Made by a program: the position numbers and the translations under genes
Part shown: one piece after another, positions 17,152 through 26,121 of the stretch
How the letters are laid out: the number at the start of each line of letters is the position of its first letter
Numbering within the stretch: the first letter of the stretch is position 1
Source of the DNA: Planctomycetota bacterium
Lineage (GTDB): Bacteria > Planctomycetota > UBA1135 > GCA-002686595
Assembly (NCBI GenBank): GCA_026692665.1
Contig: JAPLOF010000058.1
Location: 62,001 to 126,000 of the forward strand
Direction of reading: 5' to 3'
Length of the DNA: 64,000 bases
Notes under the pieces: model-generated
Told to the model about the DNA's origin: nothing
The model's input: only the letters and a program-made list of their open reading frames with translations
Database searches by the model: none

Positions 17152-17853
17152 TCAGCCCGAAGCGTTCGCCTTCGCGAGCTTCGCCGCGTCCTTGGGCTTC
17201 GAGTCCTTCTTGGCCTCCGACTTCCCGGAATGGCCGTCCTTCTTGGACTTCACGGGCGAGTCGGAACGCTTCTTCGCGGCCTTGGCGGACTTCGCCGCCT
17301 TCGCGGCCTCCCGTTCGCGCTCCTTGGCGTCGCGCCGGGCCGCGCGGGCGCGCGCGATCGTGCGCTCGATCTGCTCCTCGTGCACCCGATCGTGGCCGGC
17401 TCCGCCGACCACGATCTGCATGAGCGACAGCTCGCCGCGCTCGGAGTGCACGCCGATCCGCGACCAGGCGTTCTCGGGCAGTCGATCGAGGAGGTGGACG
17501 TTGGCCGCGCGAGCGGCGACCCACACGTCGAACAGGTCCTCGAGGCTGGAGCGATCGATGCCCAGGTTCGCGAGGAAGCGCTTCTCGTCGTAGGCGGGAA
17601 GCAGCGGACGGTCCTCGGCCGCGATGAAGCGCACGCGCGAGCCGAACACGAACTCGTTGTCGGCCAGGTGACCGATGACTTCGTGGACCGACCACGTGGC
17701 GGGATCCGCCTTCCAGGAGAGCTCCTTCGGCTTCGCGCCCTTCAGCAGCTTGCGCAGGCGCTTCGGGGTCTTGCGCAGCACGTGCAGCGGGTCGGCGCTG
17801 TCGAGCGCCTTCACGTAGCGCTCGGGGACGTTGGGCTTCGGCGGTGTCGTCAT
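17152..17853 (-). CDS. DinB-family protein with Lys/Ala-rich tail
   Basis: A 233-residue protein. Residues 15-165 fit the DinB four-helix fold, with the metal-ligand pattern HEVIGHLADNE near residue 57 and GHDRVHEEQIERT near 153. DinB-fold proteins are metal-binding enzymes, often thiol transferases acting on bacillithiol or mycothiol; the substrate here is unknown. The last ~60 residues are almost only Lys, Ala, Ser, Glu and Asp, an unusual basic tail of low complexity. It lies 62 bp upstream of the M64 peptidase gene on the same strand, so the two may be cotranscribed with this gene distal. Confidence 0.82.
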   Translation of the reverse strand: MTTPPKPNVPERYVKALDSADPLHVLRKTPKRLRKLLKGAKPKELSWKADPATWSVHEVIGHLADNEFVFGSRVRFIAAEDRPLLPAYDEKRFLANLGIDRSSLEDLFDVWVAARAANVHLLDRLPENAWSRIGVHSERGELSLMQIVVGGAGHDRVHEEQIERTIARARAARRDAKEREREAAKAAKSAKAAKKRSDSPVKSKKDGHSGKSEAKKDSKPKDAAKLAKANASG

Positions 17854-17915
17854 GCTGGTACCTCGGGTGAGGCGGCCAGGATACCCGTGCGCCGCCTCGC
17901 CTGCTTTCCCGGCCC

Positions 17916-19361
17916 TCAGCGCGTGTAAAGATCGATCGCCCGGTCGAGAGCCCGGCGGCAGACGGCGCAGAAAGGGACCGGATTGCGCGTGAACATGATG
18001 CAGTCCGCCTGGGGACGATAGAGCCCCTTCGCGACGTACGACGAGCCCTCGAACGCGCCGGTGCGGCCGAACCAGGGCTCGGCCCGCAGGAACGGGCCGG
18101 AGGTCTCGCGCACGGAACGCATCAAAGCCTCGTTCTGCTCTTCAGTGGCTCCGGCGGCGATCAGCTCCTGACGCCGTGCCTGGTAGGCGAGGTCGTTCTT
18201 GTCGTACTCCGCTTGCCGCCAGGGCGTCGGCACCGGCGTGCCGGACTCCACCAGATCACCCCACTTCAGCCGCCGTGGGTCGAGCAGCGCCGTCGCGTTC
18301 GGTTCCCAGGGTTCGGTGCCCGGCGCCTGGAGCGTCTCGTACGCGACCTGCGACGTGTAGTACTCGTCGGCCAGGCCGGCGAACGAATGTCCGAGCTCGT
18401 GCACGAACACGTAGCCCGCGGGCTCCGTGTCCGCCGTCACGGTCGACCACAATCCGTAGATGCCCCCGCCGCCGTACTTGCGCTCGTCGATCACGAGGGC
18501 GAGCGCGTCGTAGGGAGCCTGCGCGGCGACTTCGCGCAGGCGTCGGTCCTCGTACGTCAGGACATAGCGATCGCTGTCGAAGGCGTTGAACGAACAGCCG
18601 AGCGCCGAGTCGCGCCAGATGCCCTTGCGCGGATTGCTGATGCCCGGGCCTGGGCCGCTGCTCGGCACGAACAGCGCGCGCACCGAGACGTCGGCGCGGC
18701 GCGACTTCCACGGTTCCGTGGCGAAGAGCGCGTCGACGAGGCGGCGCGCGTCGGCTTCGAACTTCGCCTCGCGCCCCTCCGCGTAGCCCTCCGCCAGGAG
18801 CAGCAGGTCGACTTGCGTGGACGGATCGCCCTGGACGTGGAGGTCGATCACGCGCCCCTCGCGCGGGATGGGCGCGCGATCGACGAACCGCGACGCGGGG
18901 TCCACCTCGCCGCGCCAGATCTCGCGGAAGGCTCCGTCGCCTCCGCGCTTCTCGAGGGTCAACGCGGCCGGCGCGCGCGGCTCGGGAAAGCGCTGCGATT
19001 CCTGGAAGGAACGCCACGAGGTCTTGGCCGGTCCCGTGGTCTCCCACTCGCCGTAGATGCTCGAGAAACCGCGCGACCAGAGGAGCCCGCCCGAGTCGCG
19101 ATCGCGAACGGTGAAGCGGTACAGGCCGAACCCCGTGGGATCCTCGAGTTGCGTCGAGCTGCCGGCCCACGGCCCCTCGACACGGAACCCGTGGGGCGCG
19201 ATGTGCTCCTCGGCCGCGGTGCCGACGTGGTCGTACTCGAAGCGCAGGGTGGCGCCGGTGAACCGCGCGTCGAGACGCGCGGCCGGCCCGGCGCTCCCGG
19301 TGGGTACGGAGGTGGTCGAGCACGCGGCGAGCAACAGCGGGATCGCGAGGACATGGCGCAT
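17916..19361 (-). CDS. Peptidase M64-family lipoprotein
   Basis: The open frame extends much further upstream, but the ATG at 19361 opens a lipoprotein signal peptide (MRHVLAIPLLLAACS, lipobox LAAC), giving 481 residues. The zinc site is HELGHSFAGLADEYY, an HExxH with a downstream Asp/Glu as in the IgA-peptidase M64 family. Upstream features such as VDLLLLAEGYAEGREAKFEADARR and GPGISNPRKGIWRDSALGC are also typical of that family. It should be anchored on the outer face of a membrane. It is divergent from the zinc-ribbon membrane protein at 19445 across about 83 bp, which must contain both promoters. Confidence 0.9.
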   Translation of the reverse strand: MRHVLAIPLLLAACSTTSVPTGSAGPAARLDARFTGATLRFEYDHVGTAAEEHIAPHGFRVEGPWAGSSTQLEDPTGFGLYRFTVRDRDSGGLLWSRGFSSIYGEWETTGPAKTSWRSFQESQRFPEPRAPAALTLEKRGGDGAFREIWRGEVDPASRFVDRAPIPREGRVIDLHVQGDPSTQVDLLLLAEGYAEGREAKFEADARRLVDALFATEPWKSRRADVSVRALFVPSSGPGPGISNPRKGIWRDSALGCSFNAFDSDRYVLTYEDRRLREVAAQAPYDALALVIDERKYGGGGIYGLWSTVTADTEPAGYVFVHELGHSFAGLADEYYTSQVAYETLQAPGTEPWEPNATALLDPRRLKWGDLVESGTPVPTPWRQAEYDKNDLAYQARRQELIAAGATEEQNEALMRSVRETSGPFLRAEPWFGRTGAFEGSSYVAKGLYRPQADCIMFTRNPVPFCAVCRRALDRAIDLYTR

Positions 19362-19444
19362 TCCCCGAGAGTACGCGGACCGCGGCGCCGCGGCCACGCG
19401 CGGGATCTTGCGGTCGTCCCGCGGTACGTCATCCTGTCCCGCGC

Positions 19445-20056
19445 ATGCGGCCTCCCCAGAAGCACTGTCCCAACTGCGGCGCGCGCGTCCTGCGCCCGGG
19501 CTCCCAGCGGGCCTGCGACTACTGCGGCAACGAGCTCGAGCTCGGATCGCCCCCGCGGACGATCGAGCGGGAACAGCGTTTCGCGCGCCTGAAGTCCGCG
19601 CCGGATCTGTCCAACCTGCTGGCGCAGCCGGTGGGTGGCGGAGGACAACTCTTCGGCGCGTTCCTGGGGCTCGTCGTGTCGGGCAGCATCGTCGTGGTCG
19701 GCGTGTTGATCGCGACCCTCGCCGTACCGATGTCCGGGCCGTTCGCGATCGTCCCGATCCTCGTCGTCGGCATCGCGATCCTGGGCTTCGTGAAGATCCT
19801 GCGCCAAACCGCGCGCTTCGCGCGGGATCCCGGCAGCGCGCGGCCAGCGCTCGTCGTCGACGAGCGCGTCCGTGTCCAGGACGGCGGGGACGGCCCGAGC
19901 CGAACGCGCAACTATGCGACGCTCGAAGACGAGGGGGGCCAGCGCCGCGAACTCGAGACGACCGACGAAGTCGCCGGCCGTATCGCGCCCGGCGACGCGG
20001 GCGTGGCCTACGAACGCGGTGGCTTCCTGGTCCACTTCGTGCGCGTCGAAGCCTGA
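19445..20056 (+). CDS. Zinc-ribbon protein with two membrane segments
   Basis: A 203-residue protein. The N-terminus has one zinc ribbon, CPNCG and CDYCG (residues 8-27). Two hydrophobic helices follow at about residues 67-88 (LFGAFLGLVVSGSIVVVGVLI) and 95-115 (FAIVPILVVGIAILGFV), then a ~85-residue polar C-terminal domain with RTRNYATLEDEGGQRREL and a short beta-rich end. I do not recognise the family. The topology suggests both termini are cytoplasmic. It is convergent with apaG (66-bp gap). Confidence 0.72.
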   Translation: MRPPQKHCPNCGARVLRPGSQRACDYCGNELELGSPPRTIEREQRFARLKSAPDLSNLLAQPVGGGGQLFGAFLGLVVSGSIVVVGVLIATLAVPMSGPFAIVPILVVGIAILGFVKILRQTARFARDPGSARPALVVDERVRVQDGGDGPSRTRNYATLEDEGGQRRELETTDEVAGRIAPGDAGVAYERGGFLVHFVRVEA

Positions 20057-20122
20057 GCGCGGGGCACGCGTGTCCGAGCCACGCTGCGCCGGCCGCCCGC
20101 ACCCCGTATCCGACCGCGGAAC

Positions 20123-20545
20123 TCAGGCCTCGCGCGACACCGGCTCGAGCACGGGCGGCGCATTCGGCACGAGGAAGAAGCGCGCGACCTTCACGTCGAA
20201 CGGCGTGCCATCCTCGCGCTCGAACTGGAAGGTCCCCTCCATCGTGCCCCACGTCGTCGTGAGCGGGCACGAGCTGAAGTACTCGAAGCGCTCGCCGGGA
20301 GCGAGGTCGGGGTAGCGGCCCACGACGCCCGGGCCGCGCACCTCGCGCAGCTCGTTGTTCGAGTCGAGGATCTTCCAGTGCCGCGAGCGCAGCTTCGCCC
20401 GCTGCGTCCCCTCGTTCGCCATGCGGATGCGGTAGACGTAGAGGTAGTGGCGCTGATCCGGCTCGGACTTGTCCGGCAGGAACTGCGCGGCGGCCTCGAT
20501 GCGGATGCCTTCGGTGACCACCGACGATGCGGGATTGGAGCCCAT
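20123..20545 (-). CDS. apaG: ApaG-domain protein
   Basis: A 140-residue protein of standard ApaG size and fibronectin-III-like fold. The diagnostic stretch is YLYVYRIRMANEGTQRAKLRSRHWKI, followed by VRGPGVVGRYPDLAPGERFEY and MEGTFQFEREDG. ApaG has been linked to cobalt/magnesium efflux phenotypes and nucleotide binding, but its biochemical role is unclear. The start at 20545 is divergent from the selenoprotein candidate, with 72 bp between the starts. Confidence 0.9.
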   Translation of the reverse strand: MGSNPASSVVTEGIRIEAAAQFLPDKSEPDQRHYLYVYRIRMANEGTQRAKLRSRHWKILDSNNELREVRGPGVVGRYPDLAPGERFEYFSSCPLTTTWGTMEGTFQFEREDGTPFDVKVARFFLVPNAPPVLEPVSREA

Positions 20546-20617
20546 GACGGGAAAAAGGGTACGGGCGAGGCGCTCCGCCGATCAAGTTCGGCCTGGGTGA
20601 GGTAGGCTCGGAACAGC

Positions 20618-20968
20618 ATGCACCAGCACGGAGAACTGCACGTGGTCGCGGAAGGCGGCCTGGATCACCTGCGGCGCTTGAAGAGCGCGCTGTCCGAGGC
20701 CGGGATCGCGGGCGAGATCGTCTCGCCACCCAAGGAGAAGTGCAGTTCCTGAGGGACGAAGCTGTGGCTCGCGGTCGCGGGCCCGGACGTGCGGGGCGCT
20801 CTGGCCCACATCGAGGAGAGCTGGCTCTCGGAGCTGGATCCAGCCGCGCGGAAGTCGGCCGAGACCGTCATCGACCTCGACGGGGACCGGCTCACGTGCC
20901 CCGCCTGCCTCACGGAGTTCGCGAAGGGGCCGCGGGCGTGTCCGTCCTGCAAGTTGAGGTTGTATTAG
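20618..20968 (+). CDS. Candidate selenoprotein: in-frame TGA (Sec45) in a CxxU motif, C-terminal zinc ribbon
   Basis: From the ATG at 20618 the frame runs 44 codons, meets TGA at 20750-20752, then continues in the same frame to TAG at 20966. Read with TGA as selenocysteine, the product has 116 residues. The TGA forms a C42-S-S-U45 motif (redox CxxU) followed by GTKLWLAVAGPD. The C-terminus is a zinc ribbon, C94/C97 and C108/C111 (CPAC and CPSC). The N-terminal ~40 residues (HLRRLKSALSEAGIAGEIV) resemble DUF2007-type signalling proteins. Neither half makes sense alone, because the coding character continues past the TGA. A 7-bp hairpin with a GGUC loop starts 13 nt after the TGA, as a bacterial SECIS should. 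A nonsense mutation is the alternative. A GAGGTAGG ribosome site lies upstream. Confidence 0.72.
20766..20783 (+). promoter_or_regulatory. Candidate bacterial SECIS hairpin
   Basis: GGCUCGC... : positions 20766-20772 pair with 20777-20783 (7 bp, one U-G) around the loop GGUC at 20773-20776. The loop begins 20 nt after the TGA and has G among its first two bases, which fits the published bacterial SECIS consensus (16-37 nt spacing, conserved loop G) and resembles the GGUC loop of E. coli fdhF. Confidence 0.6.
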
Positions 20969-21079
20969 GAGGGGCAAGGCCCGGGGTGCGACGTCAGGAG
21001 CGCTCCCAGCGGAATCGCGCGCGTGAGAGAGATTGCGTGCGGCTGAGCGCGAGGGCGTGTGACGTTCGATCGTGCCATG

Positions 21080-21094
21080 GGGCTCCATGAGCCC
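21080..21094. terminator. Small hairpin between convergent genes
   Basis: GGGCTC and GAGCCC pair around CAT, in the 174-bp gap between the selenoprotein candidate (+) and efp (-). It is short and has no T-run, so its role is doubtful. Confidence 0.25.
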
Positions 21095-21142
21095 AGGGCA
21101 CCCGTATCCGGACCGACGCGCGCGATCCTGGTGGAGCGCGTC

Positions 21143-21691
21143 TCAAGAGACGCGCTCTTTGTACTCCATGGTCGCCGTGTCGACGCGGACCTTGTCCCCG
21201 ATGTTGATCACCATCCCGACCTTCACCGTCAACCCGTTGTCGAGCACCGCGTCCTTCAGGCCGCTCTGCACGCCGCGGATCGAGGGCGTCGTCTCGACGA
21301 CGGTCGCGACCACGGACTGCGGCGGGTTGACGGTCAGCAGCTTGCCCTCCACGAGCAGGCCTTCGTACTGATCGGCCTGCCAGCGGAGGACGTCCTCGAC
21401 CGCGGCGGCGGCGCAGCGCCACTCCTCGCCGGCCGGCGTGTAGAAGACCTCGTCGTTGCCGTCCTTGTAGCTGTGCGAGAGCGTGATGCGCTCCGTCTCC
21501 TGCGTCTCGTAGCGGTCGTCCGGCTGGGCCGTGATCTCGCTGATGCGACCGGTGATGAGGTCCTTGACGCGCATCTGGATGCGGCTGCGGCGGTCGCTCT
21601 TCCAGATGTTCCACTCGACGACCGTGCAGGGCTTGCCCTGGTAGAGAACGAGCATGCCCTTGCGCATCTCGTTCGCGTTCAGCTGACTCAT
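21143..21691 (-). CDS. efp: Elongation factor P
   Basis: A 182-residue EF-P, which relieves ribosome stalling at polyproline. A longer frame exists upstream, but the ATG at 21691 begins the family sequence (MSQLNANEMRKGMLVLYQGK). The C-terminal OB domain ends with VGMVINIGDKVRVDTATMEYKERV, as expected. The domain I loop that normally reads PGKG (modified Lys) or PGRG (modified Arg) reads SDRRSR here (Arg34/Arg35). If modified, it would be on Arg rather than Lys; no modification gene is nearby. It is divergent from an M28 peptidase gene with 145 bp between starts. Confidence 0.92.
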   Translation of the reverse strand: MSQLNANEMRKGMLVLYQGKPCTVVEWNIWKSDRRSRIQMRVKDLITGRISEITAQPDDRYETQETERITLSHSYKDGNDEVFYTPAGEEWRCAAAAVEDVLRWQADQYEGLLVEGKLLTVNPPQSVVATVVETTPSIRGVQSGLKDAVLDNGLTVKVGMVINIGDKVRVDTATMEYKERVS

Positions 21692-21836
21692 CGCGATTCC
21701 CTGTCTCGTGATCGTTGCGGGTCGAATCCGGCCACTTTGAGGGGTAGGAAGATACTCGGGGCTCGCGAGGCATGCAAAGCCCGGGGTCGGGAAGGCGCGG
21801 GATCCCACGCGAGCCTGGGAGTACGCTCGCGCGCGC

Positions 21837-24098
21837 ATGAAGACGGCGACGAAGGAGCGGGGTCTGAGCCGCCTCGCGAGCATCGCGATCGCCGCGTTCG
21901 GCTTGGCCGGGTTCGCGGCGTACCGCGCCAGCGTGCCGCCGGATCCGCGTCCGATGGATGCCGATCCGAGCTCGTTCTCCGCGGCGCGAGCACGCGCGAC
22001 GCTGACTCGCATCCTCGGCGACGAAGCGCCGCATCCGGTCGGGTCCGCGAACCACGCGGCGGTGATGGCGCGACTCCTCGGCGAACTGCGCGCGATCGGC
22101 GTGGAGCCGACGGTGCAGGACGCGCTCGTCGCGGGACGGAACGGCGTCGTGACGCGCGTGCGCAACGTCGTCGCGACGGTCCCCGGCCGACTCGGCGGTC
22201 CAGCGATCGCGCTGGCGACGCACCACGACTCGGTCGCGGCCGGACCGGGAGCATCCGACGCCGGCGCGGGAGTCGCCGCCGCGATCGAGTGCGTGCGCGC
22301 GCTGTGCGCCGGCGCGCCGCTCGAGCACACGCTCGTGCTCCTGATCACGGACGGCGAAGAGGTCGATCTCTCCGGCGCGAGCGCGTTCGTGCGCGAGCAC
22401 CCGCTGGCGCGCGACGTGCGCGCCGTCGTGAACCTCGAGGCGCGCGGCACCGAGGGGCTCGCGTACCTCTTCCAAACCGGGCCCGGCGTCGGCGACGCGC
22501 TGGCGCGCTTCGCCTCGCTCGCGGAACGCCAGGCGACCACGTCGATCGCGGCGCTCGTCTACGAGAGGCTCCCGAACGACACGGACCTCTCGGTGTTCCT
22601 CGACGCCGGCTGGACGGGCCTCAACTTCGCGTTCATCGGCGGGTTCCGGCGCTACCACACGCCGCGCGACGACCTGGCGCACCTCGACCCGCGCAGCCTG
22701 CAGCACCTGGGCGACGGGGCGCTGGCCGGATTGCGCGCGCTCGACGGGCTCGACCTCTCCGTCCCCCACGCCGAGCGGTCCGAGCGCGTGTGGCACGATG
22801 TGCTCGGTCGGTTCGTGATCCACTGGCCGCGCGGCTGGAGCGTGCCGCTCGCGGTCCTGTCGCTCACGGTCCTCGTCGGCGCGCTCGCGCGACGACGGCG
22901 CGATCCGGCCGTGTCCGGGATCGCGGAGGCGGCGTGGGGCGCGACCGCGGCCGCGCTCGGCATCCTCCTCGCCGCGCTGTTCACCTTCGGGTTCGCGCGC
23001 GCGCAGGATCCGTGGCACGGCGCGCCGGATCCCTGGTTCGCGGCGCCGGAACCCTGGAGCGTCGCGTGCCTGGTCCTCGCGCTGCTCGGCGCGTCTCTCG
23101 GATGCGCGCTGCCCAAGGCACGCCGAGCGCGGCGCGAGCACGTGTTCCTGGGCACCTGGATCCTGTGCGCGGCCGTCGGAGTCGTCGTCGCGCTCGTCGA
23201 GCCGGCGGCCTGCCTGCTGTTCGTCGCGCCGGCGCTCGTCGCGTCCGCCGCGGCCTGGTGTCTGGGCGCGAACCCGGGGCGGACGCGCATCGCGCTGGTC
23301 GCGCTCGCGCCGTTCCTGGCGCTGGCCGCGATCTGGCTGCCCTTCCTGGACGGCGTCGAGCAGGCGCTCGGTTTCGCGGCCGGCTTCGTGCCCGGCGCGC
23401 TGGCGGGGACGGTCGCGGCGGCGCTCACGCCGCTGCTCCTCGACCGGCCGCTGCGCACGGCGGCGTGGCTCGCGGTCGCGGGGCTGGTCGCGTTCGGCGT
23501 TTTGGCGCGGCTGCCCGACCGCACGCCGGACCTGCCCATCGGAACGAACACGGTGCACGTGCAGTCGGAGACCGACTCGTATTGGTCCGTCGCCGCGTCC
23601 GGCGCGGACCTGCCGGCCGCGCTGCGGCACAGCGAGGGCTGGGACGCGCAGCTCCTCCCCTGGTCGCGGTGGCTGCCCACCGCGCGCGTCGTCTACGCGG
23701 AGCGCCACCTGGAGCCCGCGCCGCGCATGGTGGTCACGGTGCTCGAGGAGAGCGACATCCACCGGCGCCTGCGCCTGAAGATCACGTCGCCGCGCGGCGC
23801 GTCCACGTTCGTGCTGGGGTTCCCGAGCGACGGCTACGAGATCCTCGCGATCCGCTCCGGTGGGCTCGAGGTCTCCCGCCCGCCCCGGTCCGGCACCGTG
23901 CTCCACTTCGTCGGCATCGGCCCCGAGGGTGTGGAGATCGACATCGCGCAGCCCGACCGCCGCCCGTGGAGCGTCCACCTGGCCGACGTACGCGCCGGCC
24001 GGCCGGACGGGCTCGAGCCGCCGTTCGCACCCGAAGCGACGCGCGTGCCGCGCGGACGCGGCGACGTGTCGATCGTCGCGACGGAGTTCGACCTCTGA
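21837..24098 (+). CDS. M28-family metallopeptidase with multi-spanning membrane domain
   Basis: A 753-residue protein with an N-terminal membrane anchor (residues ~12-28) and an M28 zinc aminopeptidase domain at ~50-310. Metal and catalytic residues appear in THHDSVAAGPGASDAGAG (His, Asp), DGEEVDLSGA (Glu-Glu), NLEARG and YHTPRDDLAHLD (His). About eight hydrophobic helices follow from ~330 to ~570, then a soluble ~180-residue C-terminal domain. The architecture recalls the eukaryotic ERMP1/FXNA-type membrane M28 peptidases. The peptidase domain should be periplasmic. It starts divergently from efp. Confidence 0.88.
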   Translation: MKTATKERGLSRLASIAIAAFGLAGFAAYRASVPPDPRPMDADPSSFSAARARATLTRILGDEAPHPVGSANHAAVMARLLGELRAIGVEPTVQDALVAGRNGVVTRVRNVVATVPGRLGGPAIALATHHDSVAAGPGASDAGAGVAAAIECVRALCAGAPLEHTLVLLITDGEEVDLSGASAFVREHPLARDVRAVVNLEARGTEGLAYLFQTGPGVGDALARFASLAERQATTSIAALVYERLPNDTDLSVFLDAGWTGLNFAFIGGFRRYHTPRDDLAHLDPRSLQHLGDGALAGLRALDGLDLSVPHAERSERVWHDVLGRFVIHWPRGWSVPLAVLSLTVLVGALARRRRDPAVSGIAEAAWGATAAALGILLAALFTFGFARAQDPWHGAPDPWFAAPEPWSVACLVLALLGASLGCALPKARRARREHVFLGTWILCAAVGVVVALVEPAACLLFVAPALVASAAAWCLGANPGRTRIALVALAPFLALAAIWLPFLDGVEQALGFAAGFVPGALAGTVAAALTPLLLDRPLRTAAWLAVAGLVAFGVLARLPDRTPDLPIGTNTVHVQSETDSYWSVAASGADLPAALRHSEGWDAQLLPWSRWLPTARVVYAERHLEPAPRMVVTVLEESDIHRRLRLKITSPRGASTFVLGFPSDGYEILAIRSGGLEVSRPPRSGTVLHFVGIGPEGVEIDIAQPDRRPWSVHLADVRAGRPDGLEPPFAPEATRVPRGRGDVSIVATEFDL

Positions 24099-24265
24099 AG
24101 CGCGGATCTGCACGGGAAGGTGCGAGACACCACGTTCGGCGCGTGTAACTGCCGCGGCTCGGCGGGGTATCCCCGGTGGACCTGCTCCCCAGCGGCTCCC
24201 CCTCCCCGCGCTCGCCACCTTCGGCGTTCGTGGCGTCGGGGTCATTCCGAAAGGAACGCTTTCCG

Positions 24266-25963
24266 ATGGGTGAATCGCGGGGTTTCCGTCCGTTCGACTT
24301 CGTTGCGCGCGCCGCGCGCAACTCGCCGTGGGTCCTGATCGCGGCCGCGGCGCACGTGCTCGTGCTGGCCGGTGCGGCGATCTTCTACACGGCGCACCAT
24401 GGGCCGCCGCCGCGCGAGGAGGCGGGCACGTTCCGCATCGCGCCCAGCGCGGTCGTCGAGCAGGTCGAGGTGCCGCCCGTCCCCGAAGTGCGCATCCCGA
24501 TCCCGCGCAACGTCGAGGCCGAGCTCTCGACCCTGGCCCCGGACCCGTACCTGGTGGACCAAAACGTCGTCGAGGACCTGAGCCAGGAAGCCGGCGATCC
24601 CGACGCGGACTCCGACGTGAGCGACGTCGGCGGCAGCTCGCCGATCGGCGCCGGCGAAGGCGGGATCCGGCGGCCGCGCGTCTCGACGCGTGGCGGCCCG
24701 GGCTACGGCGACCGCAACCCGCAGGGCGTGAAGCGCCGGATCGAGACCGTCAAGACCTACGAAGCGGTGCTCCAGGGCCTGCGCTGGCTGGCGCGGCACC
24801 AGAACGCGGACGGCTCGTGGTCCCCCGCGACCCTGAACGAGAACTGCCCGTGCGACGATCCGGCCTACAACCCCAAGCGCCCCTACGGGCGCCTCTACGA
24901 CACCGGCCTGACGAGCCTCGCGCTCCTGGCCTTCCTGGGGGCGGGGTTCAGCCACGAGTCCAAGCTCGACCTCGTCGACACGACGACGGCCCGGCGGCAC
25001 AAGATCGGGACGATCGTGAAGAAGGGCCTGCAGTGGCTCGTCGCGCGCCAGAACCCGGACGGCTCGTTCACGCCCGACCGCGCGTTCCTCTACAACGAGG
25101 CTCTCGCGGCCATGGCGGTTTCCGAAGCCTACGGCCTGACCCAGGCGCGGCCCTGGCGCGAGCCGGCCCAGCGCTCGCTCGACTTCCTCCAGCGCGCCCA
25201 GAGGCCGAGCCCGACGGGCGTCGGTCTGTGGGGCTGGCGCTACGCATCGCGCATGGACATCGAGCAGTTCCACCGCGGCGCGGGCAGCCAGGACGCGGAG
25301 CAATCGAAGGACCTCTACGACGCCGACACTTCGGTGACGGGCTGGGCGGTCATGGCGCTCAAGTCGGGCCAGCTCAGCGGACTCCGTGTGTCGCCGGACG
25401 CGCTCGCCGGCGGGCTGGCCTTCGCGAACCACGTCACCCAGCTGGGCGCGGACGGTCGGCCCACGGGCCTGGCGGGATACCTGGACGCGCAGGGTGCGGG
25501 GGCCAAGGTCACGGGCCCGAACGACCAGTTCGTCTACCACCCGGCGTCCATGGCGGCGCTCGGGATGTGCATCCGGATCTTCGGGAACCACGATCCGGAG
25601 GACCCGTTCCTGAAGCCGGCGGCCGAGCAGATCGTGAAGGACCTGCCCGCGGTGTCCAAGGACGGCCTCTCGCTCGACTACTACTACTGGTACTACGCCT
25701 CGCTGGCCCTGAACCAGGTGGACGGCCCGGATGCCCCGAAGCGCAGCGGCCGCTATTGGCCGGCCTGGAACAAGGCCATGGTCGACGCGCTCCTCGGCCT
25801 CCAATCCCAGGAAAAGCGGTCCTGCACGTCGGGCGGATGGATGGCGCCCGACCGCTGGTCGCTCGACCACGGCGGCCCGCTCTACGCCACGGCGCTCAAC
25901 GTCCTGACGCTCGAGGTCTACTACCGCTACGAGAACGCCTTCGGGGGCGCCAAGCGCAACTGA
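24266..25963 (+). CDS. TonB-like membrane anchor fused to alpha-toroid (squalene-cyclase-like) domain, paralogue A
   Basis: The ATG at 24266 follows AAGGA at 24251-24255 and gives 565 residues; an upstream extension in the same frame lacks coding character. Residues 12-19 are basic; P21-W22 and H30, then A35-G36 lie in a single membrane helix, followed by a Pro-rich acidic stretch. This order and spacing closely resemble the TonB N-terminus. Residues ~160-560 form an alpha/alpha-toroid with QW-like repeats: LRWLARHQNADGSWSP, LQWLVARQNPDGSF, RSLDFLQRAQRP, DTSVTGWAVMALKSG and GGWMAPDRWSLDHGG. The cyclase motif DxDD is not intact (DADTS), so enzyme activity as a triterpene cyclase is unlikely. 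It is paralogous to the next gene. A terminator follows. Confidence 0.82.
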   Translation: MGESRGFRPFDFVARAARNSPWVLIAAAAHVLVLAGAAIFYTAHHGPPPREEAGTFRIAPSAVVEQVEVPPVPEVRIPIPRNVEAELSTLAPDPYLVDQNVVEDLSQEAGDPDADSDVSDVGGSSPIGAGEGGIRRPRVSTRGGPGYGDRNPQGVKRRIETVKTYEAVLQGLRWLARHQNADGSWSPATLNENCPCDDPAYNPKRPYGRLYDTGLTSLALLAFLGAGFSHESKLDLVDTTTARRHKIGTIVKKGLQWLVARQNPDGSFTPDRAFLYNEALAAMAVSEAYGLTQARPWREPAQRSLDFLQRAQRPSPTGVGLWGWRYASRMDIEQFHRGAGSQDAEQSKDLYDADTSVTGWAVMALKSGQLSGLRVSPDALAGGLAFANHVTQLGADGRPTGLAGYLDAQGAGAKVTGPNDQFVYHPASMAALGMCIRIFGNHDPEDPFLKPAAEQIVKDLPAVSKDGLSLDYYYWYYASLALNQVDGPDAPKRSGRYWPAWNKAMVDALLGLQSQEKRSCTSGGWMAPDRWSLDHGGPLYATALNVLTLEVYYRYENAFGGAKRN

Positions 25964-25974
25964 CCCGCCGCGCC

Positions 25975-26001
25975 CGGCCCCGGGCCGCGTGCCCGGGGCC
26001 G
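25975..26001 (+). terminator. Hairpin terminator between the two toroid genes
   Basis: CGGCCCCGGGC pairs perfectly with GCCCGGGGCCG (11 bp, CGCGT loop), 12 bp after the stop of toroid A. The 25964-26352 gap otherwise holds a candidate promoter and no gene. Confidence 0.65.
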
Positions 26002-26121
26002 CCGACGCGAGAGCCCCGGTGGCGGTCCCGGAATCGGAAGCCGAGAGGTCCCGAACCGGGTCCGCGGTCGGGTCGTCCCGCCACCACCGCGCACCCGCGT
26101 GCGGGACCGCACGGCGCGCGG

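Noticed and set aside
20618..20968. Ordinary nonsense-mutated pseudogene
   Set aside because: Not excluded, but the TGA is the only lesion, it completes a CxxU motif, and a SECIS-like hairpin sits at the right distance.
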